Source: Nocardia fusca NBRC 14340 (GTDB taxonomy: Bacteria; Actinomycetota; Actinomycetes; Mycobacteriales; Mycobacteriaceae). From it: DNA of 52,781 nucleotides. The notes under the pieces are model-generated. The model did not search any database. It worked only from the letters and a program-made list of their open reading frames with translations, and was not told the DNA's origin. The position numbers were made by a program, and so were the translations under genes. The DNA lies in assembly GCF_001618425.1 (NCBI RefSeq), contig NZ_BDCU01000020.1, positions 1 to 52,781 of the forward strand, in the 5' to 3' direction. Positions 10,064 through 19,124 of the stretch are shown here, piece after piece (within the stretch, counting starts at the first letter, position 1; every line of letters starts with the position of its first letter).

Positions 10064-11005
10064 TTATTGCGTTTGGGTGGCCACATCGTTGAGCGTCTTG
10101 AGAACCACATCTTTGGTGGCCGTCGGCGACTCCACGTAGACCCCCACCTGCCAGACCGGCTCACCGCCCGGTTCCGCCGCGAAGAAGCGGCTGAAATCCA
10201 CAGTGAACTTGCCTTCCTCATTGGCCGCGGTCTCCACATAGGAGGTCCGGTCGTCGAACTTCCGCGCCTTGTCGGGCGCATCGAACCAGTCGGTGTTGAA
10301 ACGCGTCTGCGTGGCGGCGTCACAGGTCGCTGGACATTTGCGGAGGATGAGGTTGACCTTCTGTCCCGCAGCGGAATTACCCTCGTCCACACAACCCCAC
10401 GCCTGGGCGTCCGGGATCTTCTCCATCGACCCCTTCATACATCCCCAGGAACCGGGCGCCCGAAAAGCGAAGGGCCAGTCCTTGAATGCCATCGTGTAGG
10501 TGCTCTCACCGGCCTGCCAGGTCGGGCCGAGCACGGCGACCGGCGCCAGTCCCTCACGCAGCACCGGTTCACCCGCGGAGGGCAGGGCACTGGTGGTCGC
10601 GGTGGTGGAGGTCGCGGGCGCCGAACTCGACGGCTGCACGGAATCTGTTACTTCCGTGGAGGATCCGGCCGCGGTGTTCTCCGCCGAACCCCGCGACTGC
10701 AGCGCCACCAGCCCGACGACGCCGATAAGGACCAGCACCACCACGGCGACCAGCACCGCGATCAAGGGGCCGATGTTCTTCGGTGGCGGCCCGCCGTATC
10801 CTCCGCTCCCCAGCGGCGGCACCTCCCACGCGCCCTGCTGCGGAGTGGGATGCGGGCCGTGGCCCGCGGTCTGCCCCCACTGCACGCCCGGATCCTGTTG
10901 TCCACCCTGGGCCGGGTACCCCTGCTGCCACTGACCCGACGGGGAACTCTTCTGTTGTCCCTCGGGGGAATGCTGCCACCACTCGTCGGGATTGTCCGAA
11001 GCCAT
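10064..11005 (-). CDS. Single-pass membrane protein of unknown function
   Basis: 313 residues. A cytoplasmic Gln/Pro/Gly-rich tail (about residues 1-75, repeating QQ and PG, with WW near residue 9) is followed by one hydrophobic helix PLIAVLVAVVVLVLIGVVGLVAL and a Ser/Thr/Ala-rich spacer. A mostly extracytoplasmic domain of about 160 residues with four cysteines (SWGCMK, AWGCVD, LRKCPATCD) likely forms disulfides. This architecture recurs in nocardial and mycobacterial envelope proteins, but I do not recognise the outer domain. ATG 11005 gives a sensible N-terminus. It sits alone between ileS and the NlpC/P60 gene. Confidence 0.8.
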   Translation of the reverse strand: MASDNPDEWWQHSPEGQQKSSPSGQWQQGYPAQGGQQDPGVQWGQTAGHGPHPTPQQGAWEVPPLGSGGYGGPPPKNIGPLIAVLVAVVVLVLIGVVGLVALQSRGSAENTAAGSSTEVTDSVQPSSSAPATSTTATTSALPSAGEPVLREGLAPVAVLGPTWQAGESTYTMAFKDWPFAFRAPGSWGCMKGSMEKIPDAQAWGCVDEGNSAAGQKVNLILRKCPATCDAATQTRFNTDWFDAPDKARKFDDRTSYVETAANEEGKFTVDFSRFFAAEPGGEPVWQVGVYVESPTATKDVVLKTLNDVATQTQ

Positions 11006-11185
11006 AAGACTTCACCCTAGTGCGCGCCGACAGGTCCGGTCATGGGCACAGATCCCACGCCCGGCCTACCGGACAAGCACCTGCGGAAACCGCTGGGAAA
11101 TGCGGCGAATAGAGCTTCGGCGCGAGACCGGTCGCCTACCGGGGAATGCGCTGCCGACCGGACGGGTCCGGCCGGCAGCAACGGC

Positions 11186-14100
11186 TCAGCCCGCCCTGAC
11201 GATCCGGGCCCGCACCCCGCCGGTGAGCTCCGCGGCGTCCGGACCGGCCGGTCCGAATTCCAGCTCGACCGCCAGGATCTCCCCCGCGATCAACTCACGA
11301 TGCGTGCGCGCCCAGTCCTGCCGGTCGGCCGGCACCTCGAGGGTCGCGGTGATGCGATCGGAGACGTCGAGGCCGAGCGATTTCCGGGTCTCCTGCAGAT
11401 CCCGGATGACATCGCGGGCCCAGCCCTCGGCCTCCAATTCCTCGGTGACCACCGAATTCAGCACCACCAGGCCCGCGTTACCGGGCAGGGCGGCGGTGGA
11501 CTCCGGTTCGGCCGCCACCAGGCGCTGGGTGTACTCCTCGGGCAGCAGTTCGATCCCGGCCGCACTGACCACCCCGTCGGCGGTCTCCGACCAGTCACCC
11601 GCCTTGACCGCCTTGATCACCCGCTGCACATCCTTGCCCAGGCGGGGTCCGGCGGCACGCGCGTTGACCGCCAGCTCGAATCGGCCGTGCGCGGCGACAT
11701 CGGTGGTCAGGTCGACCTTCTTGACGTTCACCTCGTCGGCGATGATATCGGCGTAGGGGGCCAGCCGTTCCGCGTCGGAGGCGGCGATCGTCACCTCCGC
11801 CAACGGCAGCCGGACCCGCAGTTTCTGCGCCTTGCGCAGGCTCAGCACGGTCGAACACACGCTGCGCGCCTCGTCCATCGCGGCGACCAGCTCCGGATCG
11901 TGCGGGAGGGTATCGGCGGCCGGCCAATCCGTCAGATGCACCGAACGCTCACCGGTCAGCCCCCGCCAGATGACCTCGGTCACCAGCGGCAGCAGCGGAG
12001 CCGCCAACCGCGTCACCACCTCGAGCACCGTGTGCAGGGTGTCGACCCCATCGCGGTCCTCGGCCCAGAACCGGGCACGCGACCGGCGCACATACCAGTT
12101 CGTCAGCGCGTCGGCGAAGGTACGCAGTTCCTCGCAGGCGCCGGCGATATCGAGCTCCTCCAGCGCCGCGGTCATCACATCGCGGGTCTGCGCCAGCTTC
12201 GCCAGGATGTAACGATCCAGCGCGTTGGGCGAATCCGTCCGCCACACCCCGGGTTCGGCGGCGTACAGCTGCAGGAACGTCCACGCGTTCCACAGCGGCC
12301 GCAGCGCATGGCTCACGCCTTCGCGGATACCGCGCTCGGTGACGATGAGGTTGCCGCCCCGCAGGATCGGCGAACTCATCAGGAACCAGCGCATGGCGTC
12401 GGAGCCGTCCCGGTCGAACACCTCGTTCACATCCGGGTAGTTGCGCTTGGACTTGCTCATCTTGAGCCCGTCGTCGCCGAGCACGATGCCGTGCGCGACC
12501 ACGTTCTTGAACGCGGGGCTGTCGAACAATGCCGTGGACAGGACGTGCAGGTTGTAGAACCAGCCGCGGGTCTGGCCGTTGTACTCGACGATGAAATCGC
12601 CGGGGAAGTGCGAGTCGAACCACTCCTTGTTCTCGAACGGGAAGTGGACCTGCGCGTACGGCATGGACCCCGATTCGAACCAGCAGTCCAGCACCTCCGG
12701 CACCCGGCGCATGGTGGACTGCCCGGTCGGGTCGTCCGGGTTGGGCCGGGTCAGCTCGTCGATCGCGGGACGGTGCAGATCCGTGGGCCGCACGCCGAAG
12801 TCGCGTTCGAGTTCGTCGAGCGAACCGTAGACATCGATCCGCGGATACGCGGGATCGTCGGACATCCACACCGGGATCGGGCTGCCCCAGTACCGGTTCC
12901 GGCTGATGTTCCAGTCGCGCGCGTTCTCGAGCCATTTGCCGAACTGCCCGTCGCGGATGTGCTCGGGCACCCAGCTGATCTGTTTGTTCAGCTCCACCAT
13001 GCGCTCGCGGAACTGCGTCACCGCCACGAACCAGGAGGGCACGGCCATATAGATCAGCGGCTGTCCGGAACGCCAGCTGTGCGGATAGGAGTGGTCGACG
13101 GTCTCCTGCCGCAGCAGTTTCCCGGCGGCCTTGAGGTCTTTGATGATGACCGGATTGGCGTCGAACACCATGAGGCCCTCGTACGGCGGCACCATGGAGG
13201 TGAACTTGCCGCCCGGATCGAGCGGCTGCACCAGCTCGATACCGTTCGCACTGCAGACATCCATATCTTCTTCACCGAAGGCGGGTGCCATGTGCACGAT
13301 GCCGGTACCGGAATCGGTGGTGACATAGTCGGCCGAGAGCACCCGGTGCGCATTCGGATGCCCGACGAAGAAGCCGAACGGCGGCGTATAGCGCAGATCG
13401 ACCAGCGCGGCCCCGTCGTACTCCCCGAGCACCTCGGGCTGCTCGCCGAGTTCGCGCGCATAGTGGGTGACCCGCTCGGCCGCCAGGACATAGCGTTTGC
13501 CGTCCGCGCCGCGTACCTGCACGTACCGGAGGTCCGGGTGTACCGCGACGGCCAGGTTGGACGGCAGCGTCCACGGGGTGGTGGTCCAGATCAGCGCATT
13601 GGCGCCGTCCAGATCACGCAGCGGATGGTCTGCGGGAACCGTGAGCACCATATCCACTGTCACCGCCGGGTCCTGGCGCATCCGGTAGGCGTCGTCGAGC
13701 TTGGCCTCCTGGTTCGACAGCGGCGTCTGCTCGTACCAGCTGTAGGGCAGCACCCGGAAGCCCTGGTAGATCAGGCCCTTGTCGTAGAGCGACTTGAACG
13801 CCCACATCACCGACTCCATGAAGTCGAGATCGAGTGTCTTGTAGTCGTTGTCGAAGTCGACCCAGCGGGCCTGCCGGGTCACATAATCGCGCCATTCACC
13901 GGTATAGCGGAGCACCGACGACTTGCACGCGGCATTGAATTCCGCGAGCCCCATCGAGTCGATCTGTGATTTGTCCGTGATACCGAGCTGCTTTTCCGCT
14001 TCGATTTCCGCCGGCAGCCCGTGGGTGTCCCACCCGAAACGTCGCTCGACCCGCTTACCGCGCATGGTCTGGAAACGCGGGATGACATCTTTGACATAGC

Positions 14101-14323
14101 CGGTCAGCAAATGACCGTAATGCGGCAGACCGTTGGCAAACGGGGGTCCGTCGTAGAAGACGAACTCCTCGGCGCCGGCCCGGTTGTCGATACTGGCGCG
14201 GAAGGTTCCGTCGGCGGCCCAGGTGTCCAGCACGGCCTGTTCCAGCTCGGGGAAGGACACACCGGATCCGCCGCCGAGATCGACGCGCGGATACGCGCTG
14301 CTACTGGATTTCTCGTCCGCCAT
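11186..14323 (-). CDS. ileS: Isoleucyl-tRNA synthetase
   Basis: 1045-residue class I synthetase that charges tRNA-Ile and edits valine. The HIGH-equivalent is PHYGHLL following [14 protein letters not shown], and the KMSKS loop is [13 protein letters not shown]. The editing (CP1) domain lies between ([13 protein letters not shown]), and the anticodon-binding helical domain follows. Family length is about 1,040 in actinobacteria. ATG 14323 has AGGAGA 11-16 nt upstream and the protein similarity begins just after it ([18 protein letters not shown]). The leader holds a T-box that can mask this ribosome site, so expression should respond to uncharged tRNA-Ile. Confidence 0.97.
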   Translation of the reverse strand: MADEKSSSSAYPRVDLGGGSGVSFPELEQAVLDTWAADGTFRASIDNRAGAEEFVFYDGPPFANGLPHYGHLLTGYVKDVIPRFQTMRGKRVERRFGWDTHGLPAEIEAEKQLGITDKSQIDSMGLAEFNAACKSSVLRYTGEWRDYVTRQARWVDFDNDYKTLDLDFMESVMWAFKSLYDKGLIYQGFRVLPYSWYEQTPLSNQEAKLDDAYRMRQDPAVTVDMVLTVPADHPLRDLDGANALIWTTTPWTLPSNLAVAVHPDLRYVQVRGADGKRYVLAAERVTHYARELGEQPEVLGEYDGAALVDLRYTPPFGFFVGHPNAHRVLSADYVTTDSGTGIVHMAPAFGEEDMDVCSANGIELVQPLDPGGKFTSMVPPYEGLMVFDANPVIIKDLKAAGKLLRQETVDHSYPHSWRSGQPLIYMAVPSWFVAVTQFRERMVELNKQISWVPEHIRDGQFGKWLENARDWNISRNRYWGSPIPVWMSDDPAYPRIDVYGSLDELERDFGVRPTDLHRPAIDELTRPNPDDPTGQSTMRRVPEVLDCWFESGSMPYAQVHFPFENKEWFDSHFPGDFIVEYNGQTRGWFYNLHVLSTALFDSPAFKNVVAHGIVLGDDGLKMSKSKRNYPDVNEVFDRDGSDAMRWFLMSSPILRGGNLIVTERGIREGVSHALRPLWNAWTFLQLYAAEPGVWRTDSPNALDRYILAKLAQTRDVMTAALEELDIAGACEELRTFADALTNWYVRRSRARFWAEDRDGVDTLHTVLEVVTRLAAPLLPLVTEVIWRGLTGERSVHLTDWPAADTLPHDPELVAAMDEARSVCSTVLSLRKAQKLRVRLPLAEVTIAASDAERLAPYADIIADEVNVKKVDLTTDVAAHGRFELAVNARAAGPRLGKDVQRVIKAVKAGDWSETADGVVSAAGIELLPEEYTQRLVAAEPESTAALPGNAGLVVLNSVVTEELEAEGWARDVIRDLQETRKSLGLDVSDRITATLEVPADRQDWARTHRELIAGEILAVELEFGPAGPDAAELTGGVRARIVRAG

Positions 14324-14335
14324 CGCGGATACACA

Positions 14336-14580
14336 TCTCCTCGTGCCCGGCGCGCCCTGCGGGCGCGGTATCTCGGCACGGGGACGATCGCGGCGCAACG
14401 GGTGCGCCGGAACCGCGGTACCACCCCGCTTGTCCGGCCCCGGCGAACCGGGTGGACCTCTCGTTATGAGCTGTGACGGGCTCACCCGTTCGGTTCTACT
14501 GAGCGTACGCGGCATACGGGGTGCCGCGCGGTGCCGTTCTTCCGAAAGCTCCCCGGTGATGGCCGGATCGTCGCCAACTT
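14336..14580 (-). promoter_or_regulatory. T-box riboswitch controlling ileS translation
   Basis: The minus-strand leader contains the invariant T-box sequence UGGUACCGCG (14423-14414) preceded by GCGGGG. Upstream lies a short Stem I whose loop reads CGGCCAUCACCGGGG, with an isoleucine specifier codon AUC at 14560-14558. This is the ultrashort Stem I form known from actinobacterial ileS T-boxes, including Nocardia farcinica. GGCACG next to the AGGAG Shine-Dalgarno (14347-14336) can pair with UCCCCGUGCC (14384-14375), a plausible sequestering helix. Control is therefore expected at translation initiation: uncharged tRNA-Ile frees the ribosome site. Confidence 0.93.
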
Positions 14581-14685
14581 ACAGGTTTGATTCTAACCAG
14601 GACGGTCAACCACTTATACAACCGCCCGCGGAGCCGCAGCGCCCGCAACCCGGAAGGACGTTTTGGTTCTCGCCCGTTTTTCTCG

Positions 14686-14883
14686 TCAGCGCTTCGCGTG
14701 CTGATCCCGCGGCGGCAGTTCCTCGTCGGGCGCGCGCATCGACAGCGCGCTCGCCAGCAACACCACAGCGCCGGCAACGCATACGGCGATGCAGCCCCAC
14801 GCCCAGATGACCGAGCCGGTGGCCAGGGACAGGATCAGCAGGGCCAGGCCGATCGTGGCCAGCGCCAGTGTCAGGACAAGCAT
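14686..14883 (-). CDS. Small two-helix membrane protein
   Basis: 65 residues: two hydrophobic segments (about residues 1-22 and 25-47) joined by a short turn, then a charged C-terminal tail rich in Arg, Glu and Asp (MRAPDEELPPRDQHAKR). Start ATG 14883 has GGGGGTC just upstream. It lies 56 bp downstream of wag31 and about 100 bp before the ileS T-box, a position where nocardial and mycobacterial relatives also keep a tiny membrane protein as far as I recall. No function is known; association with the polar scaffold is only suggested by position. Confidence 0.7.
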   Translation of the reverse strand: MLVLTLALATIGLALLILSLATGSVIWAWGCIAVCVAGAVVLLASALSMRAPDEELPPRDQHAKR

Positions 14884-14939
14884 GATGACCCCCAGAACAG
14901 CAGGCCGGGTGCCCGTTCGCTCCCAGCGGTATCGGGCGT

Positions 14940-15776
14940 TTACTCGCCTTTGCCGAACGAGGCGGGAGCGAGCTGGTTGGCCCCGGTATCGAAGGAGTCA
15001 CCCTCGTCGACCGGCACGGCCGAACCACGGTTCTCCAGCTCTTCGAGCTGCGATTCCAGATACGACTTGAGCCGCACCCGGTACTCGCGTTCGAAGGTTT
15101 TCAGGGTCTGGATCCGGCTCTCCAGCACATTGCGCTGCTGGGTGATGGTTCCCATGATCTCGGTGTGCTTGCGCTCGGCGTCGGCTTGCAGCGCGTCGGC
15201 CTTCTCTTTCGCCTGGCGCAGCTGGCTGTCCGAGCGGGTCTGCGCGTCGCTGAGCATGGCGTCGGACTTGTGCCGCGCGTCGGCGATCATCTCGTCCGAC
15301 CGCACCCGGGCGTCGTTGACCATCCGCTCGGAATTGGCCCGCGCGTTCGCCAGCAAATTCTCGGCTTCGCTCTTGGCATCGCTGGTGAGCCGATCGGCCA
15401 TCTCCTGCGCCAGGCTCAGCACCTTGGCGGCCTGCATATTCGCGTCGGCCGCGGCATCGGCGGCCGACGGGACGGCCGGGACCACCGGGATGGGTGCCGA
15501 CGGTGGGGCCTGGACCGGGGGTTTGATCGGTTCCGGAGGCGGGGCCTGCTGTACCGGTTTGCCCAGAGCCGGGCCGCGGCCGGACTTGGCGTCGGCCAAT
15601 TCGGCATCGAGTTCGGCAACCCGCTGGCGAAGGTCGGCATTCTCCTCGATCAACCGGGAAAGTTCCTGCTCCACCAGATCCAGGAAAGCATCGACTTCGT
15701 CCTCGTTGTAGCCGCGTTTCCCGATAGGCGGTTTGCTGAACGCGACGTTGTGCACATCGGCTGGGGTCAGCGGCAT
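14940..15776 (-). CDS. wag31: Polar growth scaffold DivIVA/Wag31
   Basis: 278-residue cytoplasmic protein that marks poles and septum and directs apical wall synthesis in actinobacteria. The N-terminal DivIVA lipid-binding domain begins [20 protein letters not shown], followed by [18 protein letters not shown] and a first coiled coil. A Pro/Ala-rich linker follows (about 75-115), then a long coiled coil rich in Ala, Asp, Arg and Met that multimerises. The linker here makes it slightly longer than M. tuberculosis Wag31 (260). A threonine in LTPAD lies near the position of the PknA/PknB phosphosite of Wag31. It follows sepF and yggT on the same strand. Confidence 0.95.
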   Translation of the reverse strand: MPLTPADVHNVAFSKPPIGKRGYNEDEVDAFLDLVEQELSRLIEENADLRQRVAELDAELADAKSGRGPALGKPVQQAPPPEPIKPPVQAPPSAPIPVVPAVPSAADAAADANMQAAKVLSLAQEMADRLTSDAKSEAENLLANARANSERMVNDARVRSDEMIADARHKSDAMLSDAQTRSDSQLRQAKEKADALQADAERKHTEIMGTITQQRNVLESRIQTLKTFEREYRVRLKSYLESQLEELENRGSAVPVDEGDSFDTGANQLAPASFGKGE

Positions 15777-15839
15777 GGAAGGATCCCTTCGCGCGTTGGC
15801 AGATCTAGCGGCTCTGGCAAGTCTTCACGGCCCATTCTG

Positions 15840-16142
15840 TCACACCGGCGCTACCGGCTGTCCGAGCCGGCTCACCACCGACATCAGGATGAAGACCAGG
15901 AACAACAGAACCATAATCGACAAATCGAGCCGGATTCCGCCCAGGGAGACCGGCGGGATCAGCCGCCGCAGCAGCTTCACGGGGGGATCGGTGATGGTGA
16001 AGATCACCTCGAGGATCACGACGACCACCCCGGTGGGACGCCAGTCGCGGGCGAAGCTCCGGATGAACTCGACGATCACCCGGCTGATGAGCAACAGCCA
16101 GAAGATGAACAGTACGAAGTACAGCACCGCGAACAAGGCCAC
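15840..16142 (-). CDS. YggT-family membrane protein
   Basis: 100-residue integral membrane protein with two YggT blocks: ALFAVLYFVLFIFWLLLISRVI at the N-terminus and a second helix pair around SIMVLLFLVFILMSVVSR. The amphipathic part between contains ITDPPVKLLRRLIPPV, the family hallmark (DPxxxxxRxxxP). It corresponds to Rv2146c, always found between sepF and wag31, and is thought to help membrane organisation around the divisome or pole. GTG 16142 is the start nearest the conserved region; the preceding frame is not hydrophobic. Ribosome site is weak (GAGTGAGG). Confidence 0.9.
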   Translation of the reverse strand: MALFAVLYFVLFIFWLLLISRVIVEFIRSFARDWRPTGVVVVILEVIFTITDPPVKLLRRLIPPVSLGGIRLDLSIMVLLFLVFILMSVVSRLGQPVAPV

Positions 16143-16232
16143 GACCTCACTCTGCCGCAAAATCGGCGCGGTGCAAAATGCCCGCGCCGATCTTGTTCGT
16201 ACCACGCGGCGCCCGGCCGGGCGAGCCGCTCG

Positions 16233-17009
16233 CTATTTCTGGTTGTAGAACCCGGTTTCCGCGATCCGGCGACGCTCCTCGGCCGATACGTCCACATCGG
16301 CCGGGGAGAGCAGGAACACCTTGGTCGCCACCTTGTCGAACGAGCCGCGCAGGGCGAAGGCCAGCCCGGCGGCGAAGTCGACGAGGCGTTTGGCATCGGC
16401 ATTGCTGAGGTCGACCAGATCCATGATCACCGGGTTGCCCTCGCGGAACCGCTCCCCGATGATCGCGGCTTCGCTGTAATCACGCGGACGCAGCGTGGTG
16501 ATCTTGGACAAGGGACCTCCGTCCTCGAAGATCGCGGGACGGCGGGCGGCAACCGGTTCGGGGCGGACCCGTTCGGCAAGCCGCCGCTCCTCGGCATCGG
16601 GATCGACTGCCAGCGCCCCCCTGGTCGCGCCGCGCAGGGAGGCACCGCCGCCCGGACGATACCGGCCGGAGGCGGCGGCGTCGATCCGGGTGGGGCGGCG
16701 TGGTCCCTCGTAATCGTCGTCGTAGGCGTCGCCCGGGTAGTCGTCCCGGCGCGGCGCGGGGTAGCTGGGCTGGTAGGACGATTTGTAGGGCACGTCACGG
16801 TAGTCGGGACCGTCGTAGCGGTCCTCGGGGTACCGGTCGTAGTCCGGACGATCGTCGTAGTCGCGGGGGGCGCGGTCGGAGTAGTCACGCGGCCGACGCC
16901 CGCCACGATCCTCGACCCCGCGCGGGGTGCGATCGTCGACGTAGTCGTCCTCGTAATCCTCGAGCGGAACCATGCCGAAGTACGCCTTGAACTTGTGCAG
17001 CGTGCTCAT
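16233..17009 (-). CDS. sepF: Cell division protein SepF
   Basis: 258-residue cytoplasmic protein that links FtsZ to the membrane and, in actinobacteria lacking FtsA, is the main FtsZ anchor. An N-terminal amphipathic helix ([13 protein letters not shown]) binds membrane, a long Asp/Tyr/Arg-rich linker follows (about residues 20-130), and the C-terminal SepF core includes [20 protein letters not shown] and ADVDVSAEE. It is the homologue of Rv2147c; the linker is longer than in Bacillus SepF. ATG 17009 overlaps by ATGA the stop of a repeat-encoded upstream ORF, and GAGG lies 8 nt upstream inside that repeat. Confidence 0.95.
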   Translation of the reverse strand: MSTLHKFKAYFGMVPLEDYEDDYVDDRTPRGVEDRGGRRPRDYSDRAPRDYDDRPDYDRYPEDRYDGPDYRDVPYKSSYQPSYPAPRRDDYPGDAYDDDYEGPRRPTRIDAAASGRYRPGGGASLRGATRGALAVDPDAEERRLAERVRPEPVAARRPAIFEDGGPLSKITTLRPRDYSEAAIIGERFREGNPVIMDLVDLSNADAKRLVDFAAGLAFALRGSFDKVATKVFLLSPADVDVSAEERRRIAETGFYNQK

Positions 17010-17170
17010 GACCGCGCCTCGCTAGCGCTCGGCCCCGTCACGAGCACGCTCGTGGCTGCGCCCATAATTCGCTCGCTGCGCTCACTCGATGACCGTGCCT
17101 CGCTAGCGCTCGGCTCCGTCATGATCACGATTGTGGCTGCGTCGAGTACTCGCTCGCTGCGCTCGCTCAT
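17006..17170 (-). CDS. Repeat-encoded 54-codon ORF coupled to sepF
   Basis: A 54-residue frame made entirely of two 27-residue repeats: [20 protein letters not shown] plus ASEARSS, and [20 protein letters not shown] plus ASEARS. Its ATG (17170) has a strong AAGGAAGG about 9 nt upstream, better than the site of sepF itself. Its stop overlaps the sepF start as ATGA, so ribosomes reaching its end would be placed on sepF. It and sepF both begin ATGAGC. No known domain. Whether the peptide matters or is only a by-product of repeat insertion is unknown. Confidence 0.5.
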   Translation of the reverse strand: MSERSERVLDAATIVIMTEPSASEARSSSERSERIMGAATSVLVTGPSASEARS

Positions 17171-17172
17171 TC
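17011..17172. repeat. Two tandem 81-bp imperfect palindromic repeats before sepF
   Basis: Unit 1 (17011-17091) and unit 2 (17092-17172) share CCTCGCTAGCGCTCGG near one end and TCGCTCGCTGCGCTC near the other. Internal palindromes include CGCTAGCG and, in unit 1, CACGAGC-AC-GCTCGTG (17039-17054), decayed in unit 2. The 81-bp period equals 27 codons. I recall GAGCGCAGCGAGCG-type repeats as common between genes in Nocardia and Rhodococcus. No other copy is seen in this window. Confidence 0.85.
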
Positions 17173-17277
17173 TGGTCGACCTTCCTTCGGCCCCGGTGGC
17201 GGCCGGGTGTTGAAGTCTTGCTCAGCCCTCGTCGTGTCCCAGCATATGTGTCGAATGTGACTGATGAGGTTTGTTTG
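17173..17277 (-). promoter_or_regulatory. Leader and candidate promoter of the sepF unit
   Basis: Between yggS and the repeats lies the Shine-Dalgarno AAGGAAGG (around 17181-17189) and, further up, TATGCT (17246-17241), a TANNNT-type -10 on the minus strand. No convincing -35 accompanies it. Confidence 0.35.
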
Positions 17278-18129
17278 CTACGCCGAGGTTATCGGCCGGG
17301 GGCCCATGAGAGCGGTACCGACACGCACACACGTGGATCCATGGGCAATAGCTCTTTCAAGATCATCGGACATTCCGGCGGACAACTCCGTCGCCCCTGG
17401 ATGTCCGGCGCGCAGCCGGGCATGCAATTCGGCCAGGCGGGCGAACTCCGCATCCGGATCGGCGGCCCGCGGCGGAATGGCCATAATCCCAGCCAGACGC
17501 AGTTCCGCGGCGTCCGCGATCCGATCGGCCAGCGCCGGCAGCGCGGCCGGATCCACCCCGCCCCGCGCCGGGTCGGCATCCAGGCTCACCTGGATCAGCA
17601 CCTCCAGCGGAGTGTCCCGCTCACCGGTATCCAGGGCGGCCGCGGTGGCCGTGGCGAGCGCGGTCGCCAGGCGTTCGCTGTCCACCGAATGCACCGCGTG
17701 GGCCCAGCGCACCACCTGGCGTGCCTTGTTCCGCTGCAGCCGGCCGATCAGATGCCAGCGCATCCCGGGATCGTCCAGCTCCGCGGCCTTGGCACCGGCC
17801 TCCTGCGGACGGTTCTCCCCGAAGTCGCGGCGGCCCAGACGATACAGCGCGGCGATATCGGAGGCCGGAAAATATTTCGTCACCGGCAGCAGCCGGACCT
17901 CCCCCGGATCCCGGCCGGCAGCCACGCACGCTGCATCGATACGGGCGAGCAGACGCGCGAGGTTATCGGCCAGTTCCGCGGTACGGGAGTCGTTTCCGGC
18001 CCCGGCGCCGCGACTGTCCGAGACGGAGTGCCCCGGCTGATCAGCGGAATCCGCCACCGTGCGGGTGGATTCGGGCCCACCGGGGCCCTCGGTGCGAGCG
18101 CCGCTCATCTCCGCGTGCCGATCCGCCAC
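17278..18129 (-). CDS. yggS: YggS/PROSC-family PLP-homeostasis protein
   Basis: 283-residue PLP-binding barrel protein (Rv2148c family) that buffers pyridoxal-phosphate and amino-acid metabolism. Signatures are LLPVTKYFPASDIAALY with the PLP lysine in VTK, FGENRPQEAGAKAAEL, WHLIGRLQRNKAR, and near the C-terminus LSAGMSDDLERAIAHGSTCVRVG. The N-terminal 48 residues are polar, Gly/Ser-rich and not conserved, making it about 25 longer than usual. GTG 18129 (after CAGAGACC) is used; ATG 18108 is an alternative. It stands between pgeF and sepF as throughout Actinobacteria. Confidence 0.92.
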   Translation of the reverse strand: MADRHAEMSGARTEGPGGPESTRTVADSADQPGHSVSDSRGAGAGNDSRTAELADNLARLLARIDAACVAAGRDPGEVRLLPVTKYFPASDIAALYRLGRRDFGENRPQEAGAKAAELDDPGMRWHLIGRLQRNKARQVVRWAHAVHSVDSERLATALATATAAALDTGERDTPLEVLIQVSLDADPARGGVDPAALPALADRIADAAELRLAGIMAIPPRAADPDAEFARLAELHARLRAGHPGATELSAGMSDDLERAIAHGSTCVRVGTALMGPRPITSA

Positions 18130-18268
18130 GGTCTCTGCGCCGTCATCGGTCTCCCATCTCCCAGTGACCGAGCACCGGCCGTACGTCGAACATTATGCGC
18201 GAGTTGATATTTCGCGCCGACCGCGCGGTCGCGACGGCCTGATACGGCGCCGCAGACCACTCGGTCTT

Positions 18269-19000
18269 TCACGCTGTACCCGATTCCATCCAGATGACAC
18301 TGCCCATTCGTCCGGTGGGAGCGCCGCGGCGGTGGCTGAAGAGTGCGGTGTCCTCGATGGTGCAGCGCGGATCCTCGGCGACCGCCGTAACTCCGGCGGC
18401 GGTGAGCTGCCGCCGGATGCCCGCGCGCAGATCCAGGCCGGGGGTGCCGCGCACCGTGGTGGTGGCGCTACCGGGCAGATGCGCTTCGACATCGGCCCGC
18501 ATCGCGGCGGGCACCTCGTACTGCCGGCCGCTGGCGGCGGGGCCGAGCAGCGCGCCGATGCGGTCGGGCCGGGCACCGGCGGCGACCATCGCCTCCAGCA
18601 CCCGCGGCACGATACCGATACGCGCGCCCACCCGCCCGGCGTGTACGGCGGCCACGACCCCCGCCTCGTCGTCGGACAGCAGCAGGGGTACGCAATCGGC
18701 GGTCAGCACCACCAGCGCCAACCCCGGCCGGGTGGTGACCAGCGCGTCGGTGCCGGGAAACGGTTCGGTGCGGGGCCCGTCCACCGTCGCGATCGTGCGA
18801 CCGTGGATCTGTTCCATCCAGATCACGTGATCGGCGGGCAGACCGAGCGTCGCGGCGAGCCGGGCGCGGTTGCGCCGCACCGCCTCCGGATCGTCGCCGA
18901 CATGATCGCCGAGGTTGAACGAATCGTAGGGCGGCGCGGAGAAACCTCCGGCGCGCGTGGTGACGACCCGTCGAACGGTGAGTACCGGTGCCGCTGTCAT
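18269..19000 (-). CDS. pgeF: Multicopper/purine-nucleoside oxidoreductase, YfiH (PgeF) family
   Basis: 244-residue YfiH/DUF152 protein (Rv2149c family). Family motifs are TTRAGGFSAPPYDSFNLGDHVGDD, VIWMEQIHGRTI, the zinc ligands ALVVLTADCVPLLL (Cys) and VAAVHAGRVG (His), and CTIEDTALFSHRR at the end. Members were called laccase-like, then purine nucleoside phosphorylase/adenosine deaminase-like; in E. coli the protein prevents incorporation of L-Ser in place of L-Ala into peptidoglycan precursor. That role fits its place beside mur genes. ATG 19000 begins the conserved region; the frame upstream is not conserved. It lies 124 bp after ftsZ. Confidence 0.9.
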   Translation of the reverse strand: MTAAPVLTVRRVVTTRAGGFSAPPYDSFNLGDHVGDDPEAVRRNRARLAATLGLPADHVIWMEQIHGRTIATVDGPRTEPFPGTDALVTTRPGLALVVLTADCVPLLLSDDEAGVVAAVHAGRVGARIGIVPRVLEAMVAAGARPDRIGALLGPAASGRQYEVPAAMRADVEAHLPGSATTTVRGTPGLDLRAGIRRQLTAAGVTAVAEDPRCTIEDTALFSHRRGAPTGRMGSVIWMESGTA

Positions 19001-19124
19001 GCCACCGAGCCTAGTTGCAGTTCGGAGCGGCCCCGCCTCGTCCGGCGGCGGCACGCGCACCCGCGACAGCGGACCGCCCGCGCACTCGGCGCGGGCGGAT
19101 CACCAACGGTGGCGCGACACCGGG

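Noticed and set aside
10031..10066. Crp-like palindrome read as an intrinsic terminator of the membrane-protein gene
   Set aside because: The stem would be only 7 bp with a 2-nt loop, which cannot form a stable hairpin; a protein-binding site explains the symmetry better, though not proven.
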